Positions 1-5,133 of a stretch of DNA of 9,965 bases are shown one piece after another (position 1 is the stretch's first letter; each line of letters opens with the position of its first letter). The position numbers and the translations under genes are program-made. The DNA comes from CAZAXU01 sp964489245 (lineage in GTDB: Bacteria > Bacteroidota > Bacteroidia > Flavobacteriales > Flavobacteriaceae). Location: assembly GCA_964489245.1 (NCBI GenBank), contig CAZAXU010000056.1, positions 1 through 9,965 of the forward strand, written 5' to 3'. The notes under the pieces are model-generated. The model was not told the DNA's origin and made no database searches. It was given only the letters and a program-made list of their open reading frames with translations.

Positions 1-40
1 AAAGATTAGCAAGCCGAGATATTGATATTTGTAGAGTAGT

Positions 41-853
41 CTAATAATTTTTTCCGGACCAGAAATTTCGGTCTTTATTCAGTTTTTCTTGTTTTTTGAC
101 TTCTTCAATTGGAACAACTTGCAACAAATCTTGATGTTGTTCAATGGCAAAGGCAATATTGTCAACAATCTCATCTATGCTATCATTTTCATAGTCTATA
201 ATCAAAGGCGGTTTAATGGTGAGCGTTTGCAAAATTCCACGCTTTTTAATTTGTAGACCTTTTTTATCAAAGGATCTTCTGAAACCGTCAATGACAATGG
301 GAACTACGATAGGCTTGTTTTTTTTGATGATGTGTGCGGTGCCTTTTCTGATGGGTTTAAAAGGTGTGGTGGTGCCCTGTGGAAAAGTGATTACCCAACC
401 GTCTTGAATGGCATTGCTGATGTTGGTGATATCTGAAAAATTTACCGGACGCTTCACATCTTTTCCCTTGGAACGCCAAGTTCTGTCAATGGGGATGGCA
501 CCGACATAAGAAAACATTTTTGGAAGTATGCCTGAAGACATGGTTTCTTTTGCGGCGACATAATAGACATTGGTTTTGGGTCTCAGCAAATATTTGATGC
601 CGGAGATATCATCTTGACCGGCAAGTGTGGCATAAAACACATGATACATGGCTGCGGCATCAGCAAAATAAGTTTGATGGTTGGATACAAATAACACCTG
701 ATTATCAGGTAGATATCTTAAAATCTCCATGCCTTCAATCTTGAGTTGGTTGAAACCTTTATAACGTCTCTTGGAGACGAAACCGAACAAAAAAAGAATA
801 ATTCTTTTAAGGATAAGGTTATTTCCAAATATATCTTTTTCAAATAATTTCAT
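41..853 (-). CDS. 1-acyl-sn-glycerol-3-phosphate acyltransferase-like protein (PlsC/LPLAT family)
   Basis: 270 residues. The protein belongs to the membrane-associated glycerolipid acyltransferases, which transfer an acyl group to the sn-2 position of lysophosphatidic acid to make phosphatidic acid. Visible blocks: motif I SNHQTYFAD with H59 and D65; motif II GAIPIDR (118-124); motif III FPQGTT (157-162) followed by RKGTAH; motif IV-like VVPIVIDGF (183-191). A hydrophobic stretch near residues 13-26 may associate with the membrane. Two departures from the textbook family are seen: five rather than four residues between the catalytic His and Asp, and Gln in place of Glu in the FPEGT motif. I believe these are shared by many Bacteroidota homologues, so the protein is probably active, but the exact acceptor is not proven. 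The ATG at 853 lies about 35 bases after a good promoter box. The gene lies downstream of the Nudix gene on the same strand, with an 84-base gap. Confidence 0.82.
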   Translation of the reverse strand: MKLFEKDIFGNNLILKRIILFLFGFVSKRRYKGFNQLKIEGMEILRYLPDNQVLFVSNHQTYFADAAAMYHVFYATLAGQDDISGIKYLLRPKTNVYYVAAKETMSSGILPKMFSYVGAIPIDRTWRSKGKDVKRPVNFSDITNISNAIQDGWVITFPQGTTTPFKPIRKGTAHIIKKNKPIVVPIVIDGFRRSFDKKGLQIKKRGILQTLTIKPPLIIDYENDSIDEIVDNIAFAIEQHQDLLQVVPIEEVKKQEKLNKDRNFWSGKNY

Positions 854-888
854 TGTTCAATATTTTCTGCATTAATCAATCTTGAATT

Positions 889-921
889 CAAACATACAAA
901 ATAAAATAGGTATCTGTCAAA
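889..921 (-). promoter_or_regulatory. Bacteroidota-type promoter for the PlsC-like gene
   Basis: On the minus strand the sequence reads TTTG (921-918), a 21-base spacer, then TATGTTTG (896-889), matching the phylum's -33 TTG and -7 TAnnTTTG elements. The upstream element continues as TTTGACA, which also resembles a classic -35 box. A start of transcription about 7 bases past the box would leave a leader of roughly 28 bases before the ATG at 853. This suggests the acyltransferase gene can be expressed apart from the RDD-Nudix pair upstream. Confidence 0.5.
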
Positions 922-937
922 TTTTAACATTAGAATT

Positions 938-1564
938 TTAGTCAAAAAGTTGAATGATTTCAGACAAAATCATGGCTGTAGCTCCCCAAATAACGTACCC
1001 ATCAATTTGAAAAGCAGCAAGTTGATATTTTCTGTTGAAATAAGTTTTTTCAATTTGAATAAGATTTTTATCTAGTATTTTTTTCAGCGGAAATTCCAAT
1101 ATTTTTTCAACTTCCAATTCATCTTTGACAAAATCGGGTTTGTTTTCGGCATAGGCAAGATAGGGCTGCACCCTATAGTTGCTGATTGGAATGTGAACTT
1201 CTGAAAGTGGCTTGATAATTTTAATATCTTGGGGTTGAACATTTACTTCTTCAAATGTTTCTCTAAACGCGGTTTCAATGAGATTTCGATCTGTTTTTTC
1301 TTGTTTCCCTCCCGGAAAAGCAATTTGTCCGGAATGGTGTCCGTCATAGGTTTTTCTCAGGATAAACAAAAGTCTTGTTTCACTGTTTTGGTCGGGATAG
1401 AATAATGCCAATACGGCAGATGCTTTCATCTTGTCGGGATGTCTCAGTTCTTTGAAAAGATTGAATCTGACTTTTAGGTTCATCACTTCATTGTGTGCCG
1501 CATCACCGGCAAGCGGCTTTTGTTCCAATTGTGGAATGATGGATTTAAAAGTTTCAAATTGCAT
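938..1564 (-). CDS. Nudix hydrolase, CoA pyrophosphatase type (NudL-like)
   Basis: 208 residues. The family hydrolyses the pyrophosphate bond of coenzyme A or its derivatives, giving 3',5'-ADP and 4'-phosphopantetheine. The CoA-specific signature upstream of the Nudix box is visible as LLFILR (65-70) followed by HHSGQIAFPGGK (76-87). The metal-binding core is REtfEE (R101, E102, E105, E106). As in E. coli NudL, the box has one extra residue and an Asp (D92) where the canonical Nudix box has Glu; the final Gly of the box is Asn (N108). Length is close to the usual 190-210 residues. The ATG overlaps the stop codon of the RDD gene by one base (TAATG), which implies translational coupling. There is no membrane segment, so it is cytosolic. 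The family assignment is firm, while the substrate is inferred from the motif. Confidence 0.87.
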   Translation of the reverse strand: MQFETFKSIIPQLEQKPLAGDAAHNEVMNLKVRFNLFKELRHPDKMKASAVLALFYPDQNSETRLLFILRKTYDGHHSGQIAFPGGKQEKTDRNLIETAFRETFEEVNVQPQDIKIIKPLSEVHIPISNYRVQPYLAYAENKPDFVKDELEVEKILEFPLKKILDKNLIQIEKTYFNRKYQLAAFQIDGYVIWGATAMILSEIIQLFD

Positions 1565-2283
1565 TATTGTCGAGAATAATAATTGAAATCTTCGATGATG
1601 GTGTCAACAAATTTGACATAATTCATGGTTTTCGGTCGCTCGATATGTAAAATGGACTCTATTTTTTTACAGAGTTTTTTCAACACATCTTTATTTCCTG
1701 TTTTTTTGACATCATCAAAGACGTTTTTGATCAATTGCATATCAGTATCTTTCAGCATTTCCACTTCTTTGAATACAGGTTCGTATTCGGTTTCGATATT
1801 TTTAAAAATGGAGTCTTCAAGTTTCACTTTCTGTTTTTCACTTACAACAGTTGTTTTGGCAACAATATCACCGAGTCGTTGGTTTTTTTCATTGAATATA
1901 ACAACCAACAAGCCAATGCCGGGGATTAGGGTCACCTCAAAAATCCTGAAAATCCAACGAATCAGGAAATCTCCCAATTTAGGATGGCTGTTATCGGTTT
2001 TTACAATTCTGATTTTCATGATTTGCTTGCCAAAAGTCTGTCCGTTGTTCCAATATTGAAAGAGTGGGTAATAAAGCAAATAGGGGAGTGTGAGTATGGA
2101 AATAAAAGCCCAAGAAGCCATCATATCACCGACCCCTGATTTAATCAGCAAATAGATAATGAGAATATAGAAAAGCACCAAGAATATACGATCCAGAATA
2201 AAAGCCATGATGCGTTCGCCAACTCCTGCCAGGTTTCTGTTGATGCTTATATTTTGTGCCGTCTGAATTTTAAAATCATACAT
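1564..2283 (-). CDS. RDD family integral membrane protein
   Basis: 239 residues from the ATG at 2283. RDD proteins are poorly characterised membrane proteins; some have been proposed to act in ion transport. Seen here: an N-terminal block with the conserved ERIMAFILD (E23-D31), a first membrane helix around 33-47, a second around 56-78, the typical NGQTFGKQIMKIRIV segment (80-94), a third hydrophobic helix around 115-130, and RLGD (136-139) near the end of the domain. Residues 148-239 are a charged, soluble C-terminal tail. The frame stays open upstream to an ATG at 2358, but that start would overlap pssA, add a non-family hydrophobic segment, and lie upstream of the gene's own likely promoter at 2302-2331. 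The start at 2283 gives the family-like N terminus with KIQTAQNI. The function is unknown. Confidence 0.8.
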   Translation of the reverse strand: MYDFKIQTAQNISINRNLAGVGERIMAFILDRIFLVLFYILIIYLLIKSGVGDMMASWAFISILTLPYLLYYPLFQYWNNGQTFGKQIMKIRIVKTDNSHPKLGDFLIRWIFRIFEVTLIPGIGLLVVIFNEKNQRLGDIVAKTTVVSEKQKVKLEDSIFKNIETEYEPVFKEVEMLKDTDMQLIKNVFDDVKKTGNKDVLKKLCKKIESILHIERPKTMNYVKFVDTIIEDFNYYSRQ

Positions 2284-2293
2284 ATGAAGTAAA

Positions 2294-2327
2294 TTGAACA
2301 CCAAAAGTAATAAAATCCCTACATTTG
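2294..2327 (+). promoter_or_regulatory. Promoter for pssA-VTT operon
   Basis: TTG (2294-2296), a 23-base spacer and TACATTTG (2320-2327) match the Bacteroidota -33/-7 pattern, at the upper end of the usual spacing. Transcription would begin near 2333, leaving a very short A/T-rich leader before the ATG at 2347, without a Shine-Dalgarno sequence. The boxes interleave with those of the divergent RDD promoter. Confidence 0.45.
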
Positions 2328-2331
2328 CAAA
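2302..2331 (-). promoter_or_regulatory. Promoter for RDD-Nudix operon
   Basis: On the minus strand TTTG (2331-2328), an 18-base spacer and TACTTTTG (2309-2302) fit the Bacteroidota promoter pattern. The predicted transcript would begin near 2295, about 12 bases before the ATG at 2283 and downstream of the ATG at 2358, which supports the shorter RDD protein. Confidence 0.5.
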
Positions 2332-2346
2332 AAATAATTTAGTATT

Positions 2347-3063
2347 ATGCGAAAACATATTCCTAATTTACTCACGCTTTTCAATCTATTTTCGGGACTG
2401 GTTGCGTTGATTTTTGTTTTTCAGCGTCAGTGGTTGTTGGCGGCTGTTTTTGTGTTGTTAGGGATATTTTTTGATTTTTTCGACGGATTTTTTGCAAGGA
2501 AACTAGATGTATCAACAAAATTGGGTTTGCAGCTTGATTCTTTGGCAGATATGGTTACAAGTGGTGTGGTGCCTGCCTTTGCCATGTTTTTTCTTTTGCA
2601 GGATGCACTTCATATTGATTTGATGGTATCGATGCATTGGAATTTTAAATATTTTTTACCGTTTATATCTTTTGTGATTGCCCTAGGCTCTGCGTTTCGT
2701 TTGGCAAAATTTAATATAGACAGCAGACAATCAGATTCGTTTATCGGATTGCCCACGCCGGCAAATACTTTATTTATTTTATCATTGCCTTTGATTGCTT
2801 ATGAACAAACACAATTCAGCCTGTCTGAGTTTATTTTGAATCCCTATGTTTTGATATTGATTTCTTTGTTTTCCGCCTATATTTTGAATGCGGAACTTTC
2901 GTTATTCAGCCTAAAGTTTAAAGACTATTCGTGGCATAACAATATGGTGAAATACATTTTGATTGTGGTATCTGTTGCGCTGATTATAAGCCTGAAATAT
3001 CTCAGTGTGCCTTTGATTGTTCTGTGCTATATTGCATTGTCTGTATTCACTAAAAAACAATAG
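2347..3063 (+). CDS. pssA: CDP-diacylglycerol--serine O-phosphatidyltransferase (phosphatidylserine synthase)
   Basis: 238 residues. The enzyme joins CDP-diacylglycerol and L-serine to give phosphatidylserine and CMP in the cytoplasmic membrane, the first step toward phosphatidylethanolamine. The CDP-alcohol phosphotransferase signature DGxxARx8Gx3Dx3D is complete: D46, G47, A50, R51, G60, D64, D68, preceded by D43. The N terminus has the PNLLTLFNLFSGL pattern (6-18) typical of bacterial type II PssA rather than of PgsA. The remainder is strongly hydrophobic, with about six to seven membrane segments. Length agrees with the family. It is the first gene of a two-gene unit with the VTT protein 2 bases downstream and is divergent from the RDD gene. 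Substrate assignment to serine is by overall family resemblance; other CDP-alcohol transferases share the core motif. Confidence 0.88.
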   Translation: MRKHIPNLLTLFNLFSGLVALIFVFQRQWLLAAVFVLLGIFFDFFDGFFARKLDVSTKLGLQLDSLADMVTSGVVPAFAMFFLLQDALHIDLMVSMHWNFKYFLPFISFVIALGSAFRLAKFNIDSRQSDSFIGLPTPANTLFILSLPLIAYEQTQFSLSEFILNPYVLILISLFSAYILNAELSLFSLKFKDYSWHNNMVKYILIVVSVALIISLKYLSVPLIVLCYIALSVFTKKQ

Positions 3064-3065
3064 AT

Positions 3066-3707
3066 TTGAAGTCTCTTATCAAACTATATCTTATCATTAT
3101 TAGTGTTTTTTTGTTGATTTTTGTCTTTGTAAATCTTACGGGAATTTTAAGCGTTGAAGATATCAAGACTTATTTGAACAGCATCCGGCACGCTTCGGTG
3201 TCGAAAATATTTTTAATTATTTTTTTGCTGTTGGCTTCTGATGTTTTCCTATCTGTTCCAACCATTTTGATTGTGACCTATGCCGGAAATATTTTGGGAT
3301 TTCAATTGGGATTGTTGGCAAGCACCGCCGGCATGTTGATGTCGGGGAGCATTGCTTATGTGTTGTGCCGATTTGCAGGAAAAAAAATGCTTCATGTTTT
3401 GTTGAAAGACGATGCCCAAATTGACGAAGTGCACAGTTTGTTTCACCAAATGGGATTTTCAGTTTTAATCATTGCCAGAGCTTTGCCCATGCTTCCCGAA
3501 GCAACTTGTTGTTTGTCGGGGATGATGCGTTTCAGCTTTTTGAAATTTATACTCTACTATTTGTTGGGGACTTTGCCCTATGCCGTTGTGTTGACTTATT
3601 TGGGCTCCATCAGTGATTTAAGTAATCCGTATCCCGCCATTGGAGGCATTGTTTTGGTTTATATTTTGCTTTGGGTGGTATGGTATTTCAAACTACGAAA
3701 AAAGTAG
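3066..3707 (+). CDS. VTT-domain (TVP38/TMEM64, DedA-like) membrane protein
   Basis: 213 residues, starting with TTG 2 bases after the pssA stop. No in-frame ATG occurs before about residue 90, so the TTG start is required to include the first helix (7-24). The VTT core is visible: the PTILIVTYAGNILGFQLG region (65-82), a Gly-rich helix (89-105) ending in FAGKK, then ARALPMLPE (137-145) with R138, P141 and P144, and a C-terminal helical pair including LLGTLPYAVVLTYLGS (166-181). Relatives of this superfamily (DedA proteins, TMEM41B, VMP1) move or scramble phospholipids or undecaprenyl phosphate, and the reentrant Arg/Pro region is functionally important in them. The tight coupling to pssA suggests that this protein handles phosphatidylserine or phosphatidylethanolamine distribution or membrane homeostasis, which is an inference from context. 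The end has a basic tail (LRKK). Confidence 0.82.
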   Translation: MKSLIKLYLIIISVFLLIFVFVNLTGILSVEDIKTYLNSIRHASVSKIFLIIFLLLASDVFLSVPTILIVTYAGNILGFQLGLLASTAGMLMSGSIAYVLCRFAGKKMLHVLLKDDAQIDEVHSLFHQMGFSVLIIARALPMLPEATCCLSGMMRFSFLKFILYYLLGTLPYAVVLTYLGSISDLSNPYPAIGGIVLVYILLWVVWYFKLRKK

Positions 3708-3795
3708 AGAAAAGAAGAAACGGTATAACATTTGCTCTGAAATAACCGGAGGGCGTTCTTTATATTTTTGTTGTTGATTGATGTGTTTTTTTTCA

Positions 3796-3826
3796 TTTGT
3801 TTGTTTAAACAAAAATTATATATTTG
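3796..3826 (+). promoter_or_regulatory. Promoter for the thioredoxin-like gene
   Basis: TTTG (3796-3799), a 19-base spacer and TATATTTG (3819-3826) give a near-ideal Bacteroidota promoter. The transcript would start near 3832 and carry a leader of about 16 bases to the ATG at 3849. The position makes the upstream in-frame ATG at 3768 untenable, since it lies before the promoter. Confidence 0.6.
3800..3813. repeat. 14-bp perfect palindrome in the promoter spacer
   Basis: TTTGTTTAAACAAA reads identically on both strands and sits between the -33 and -7 elements of the thioredoxin-like gene's promoter, overlapping neither -7 base. A repressor operator at this place is plausible. In DNA this AT-rich a palindrome of this length is expected about once per 10 kb by chance, so the location rather than the length is the argument. 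Confidence 0.4.
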
Positions 3827-3848
3827 CCCCCATAAATTATTATCAGAA

Positions 3849-4184
3849 ATGAGTTATACTTTTGCGCAAACCCTAGAAGAAGCCAATGAGTTTTTAAGAG
3901 AAAATCCGGCGGTTTTAGTCTTTTTTTCAGATGAATCTTGCAATGTGGGAGATGCCCTGTCTCCAAAGCTTCAAGATATGATGAAAGAAAACTTTCCGGA
4001 AATGAATTTTTTAGAAATCAACGTTCAAATGCTGCCCGAAGCCAGAGGCTATTATAATGTGTTTGTGATTCCGACCGTTTTGGTCTATTTTGACGGAAGA
4101 GAAACCATTCGTCAAGCGCGTCATATCAGCGTGCCGAAAATGGCAAAAGATATCAACAGAGTTTATGAAATCATGTTTGAATAA
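3849..4184 (+). CDS. Thioredoxin-like protein lacking the CxxC active site
   Basis: 111 residues. It has the thioredoxin fold pattern: AVLVFFSDESC strand and active-site turn (21-31), a helix with SPKLQDMM (38-45), strand NFLEINV (53-59), and the cis-proline strand VFVIPTVLVYFDG (71-83, P75). Where thioredoxins carry CGPC, this protein has CNVG (31-34), so only one Cys is left and ordinary dithiol-disulfide exchange is not possible. It might act as a monothiol reductase, a partner-binding adaptor or a redox-insensitive scaffold; the sequence does not decide. There is no signal peptide with the chosen start, so it is predicted cytosolic. The start at 3849 follows the promoter at 3796-3826; an in-frame ATG at 3768 would add a hydrophobic segment encoded by the promoter itself. 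It is a single-gene unit closed by a strong terminator. Confidence 0.75.
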   Translation: MSYTFAQTLEEANEFLRENPAVLVFFSDESCNVGDALSPKLQDMMKENFPEMNFLEINVQMLPEARGYYNVFVIPTVLVYFDGRETIRQARHISVPKMAKDINRVYEIMFE

Positions 4185-4208
4185 GGATTGATAAAAGAAT
4201 AGATGGAG

Positions 4209-4236
4209 CGCTTCGATGAAAATCGGAGCGTTTTTT
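4209..4236 (+). terminator. Intrinsic terminator of the thioredoxin-like gene
   Basis: A 9-bp stem (CGCTTCGAT with ATCGGAGCG, one G-U pair) closes a GAAA tetraloop and is followed directly by six T residues at 4231-4236. It begins 25 bases after the stop codon. Confidence 0.85.
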
Positions 4237-4299
4237 GATTTGGATAAAGTATGACCATAATACAAAAATGACATGCAAATTAGTCCAATATTTTGTTTC

Positions 4300-4380
4300 T
4301 TTTTCACTTACTTGTCGTCAAAAATACTCGCTCGCAGCTAACTGCTACGACTGTATTTTTTTCCTTGATTAAGTAAAAAA
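4300..4380. repeat. Nested imperfect inverted repeat between convergent genes, possible terminator of trmH or REP-like element
   Basis: Outer arms 4300-4310 and 4370-4380 pair at 10 of 11 positions (TTTTTCACTTA against TAAGTAAAAAA). Inside, AAAAATAC (4320-4327) pairs with GTATTTTT (4353-4360), TCG (4328-4330) with CGA (4348-4350), and GCAG (4334-4337) with CTGC (4342-4345) around a CTAA loop. The inner hairpin is followed by a T run on either strand (T7 on plus, T5 on minus), so it could stop transcription of trmH arriving from the right and any readthrough from the left. The GC-richer core within an AT-rich spacer also resembles dispersed palindromic intergenic elements. The rest of the spacer (4237-4299 and 4381-4464) shows no feature I can support. 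Confidence 0.5.
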
Positions 4381-4464
4381 TAATTCGAAATATTTTATAA
4401 ATCAATTTGGTGTAAAATCCTGTAGGCGCAAGGTTTCTCAGCATTCAACAAATAATCTCGTTTG

Positions 4465-5115
4465 TTATTGTTTTTTGATAAAATTTTTCTTGATGAGTTC
4501 TATGCTTTTGATAGATTTTTCCAGCCACCGGCGATAGATTAATTCTTTTTCTTTTCCGGCAAGCTGCCATTTCATATCTGTTGTTCTTAGTTTTTCCGTG
4601 ACATGGTGCATAATCAATGCCGCTGCAACACTAATATTGAAACTTTCCGTAAATCCGTACATTGGAATTTTCAGGTGTACATCCGCCTCATTCATTACCA
4701 AATCTGAAATTCCATCTTTTTCAACACCAAAAAAGAAAGCGGATTTTTCATTGATATTGAATTCATGTAGCAGAATATCATCTGTATGCGGAGTGGTTGC
4801 TACAATTTTATAGCCTTTTTTTCTGAGCGTATCGATGGCGGTTTTTGTATTTGAGTAGCGATGGATATCAAGCCATTTTTCTGCTCCGCGAGCAATGGCA
4901 TGAGACAGTTTTGGGTCATATTTTTGTTGGATAATATGCACATCTTGCCACCCGAAGATATCGGCACTTCTAATCACGGCACTCAGATTGTGCATCTGAT
5001 ACAGGTCTTCAAGCACCAGTGTGAAATGTTTGGTTCTTTGTGCCAAGACCATTTTGAATATTTGCGTGCGACTTTCCGTGACAAATTGTTCGAGATATGT
5101 GATGTAGTCTTTCAT
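4465..5115 (-). CDS. trmH: TrmH-type tRNA/rRNA 2'-O-ribose methyltransferase (SpoU family)
   Basis: 216 residues. SPOUT-class enzymes of this type methylate the ribose 2'-OH of RNA using S-adenosylmethionine; TrmH itself modifies G18 in the tRNA D-loop. Motif 1 is VLEDLYQMHNLSAVIRSADIFG (34-55), with E36, N43 and catalytic R49. Motif 2 is FFGVEKDGIS (128-137). Motif 3 is IPMYGFTESFNISVAAAL (150-167), including S158 and N160, which forms the knot that binds the cofactor. The family Arg-rich start (residues 15-27) and the basic C-terminal tail (IKKNFIKKQ) match TrmH rather than the larger RlmB/TrmB-type members with an N-terminal substrate-binding domain. It lies 18 bases after the GH3 fusion gene on the same strand and probably shares its transcript. 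The exact RNA target (tRNA Gm18 versus another site) is inferred. Confidence 0.8.
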   Translation of the reverse strand: MKDYITYLEQFVTESRTQIFKMVLAQRTKHFTLVLEDLYQMHNLSAVIRSADIFGWQDVHIIQQKYDPKLSHAIARGAEKWLDIHRYSNTKTAIDTLRKKGYKIVATTPHTDDILLHEFNINEKSAFFFGVEKDGISDLVMNEADVHLKIPMYGFTESFNISVAAALIMHHVTEKLRTTDMKWQLAGKEKELIYRRWLEKSIKSIELIKKNFIKKQ

Positions 5116-5133
5116 CTGCTTATTTGACAGCGC

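Noticed and set aside
842..874. Short upstream open frame of 10 codons overlapping the acyltransferase start on the minus strand
   Set aside because: It has no ribosome binding signal and no attenuator structure; an open frame this short in AT-rich leader sequence is unremarkable.
1625..2059. 144-residue open frame on the plus strand opposite the RDD gene
   Set aside because: It is antisense to a gene with clear family motifs, resembles no protein I recognise, and is Ser/Phe-rich as expected for the complement of a membrane-protein gene.
3734..3754. Possible terminator after the VTT gene (GCTCT with AGGGC)
   Set aside because: The stem has only five pairs with one G-U, an 11-base loop and no clean T run directly after it.
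3768..3848. In-frame ATG at 3768 that would extend the thioredoxin-like protein by 27 residues
   Set aside because: This stretch contains the likely promoter and palindrome, and its translation is a low-complexity Phe/Leu/Lys-rich string unlike a thioredoxin N terminus. The ATG at 3849 follows the promoter at the proper distance.
4011..4307. 98-residue open frame on the minus strand across the thioredoxin-like gene's end and its terminator
   Set aside because: It runs through a strong terminator hairpin and antisense to a recognised gene; no motif is visible.
4447..4466. Inverted repeat AACAAA/TTTGTT at the end of trmH
   Set aside because: The six-base AT-rich arms overlap the stop codon and are not followed by a T run on the minus strand, so it is not a convincing terminator.
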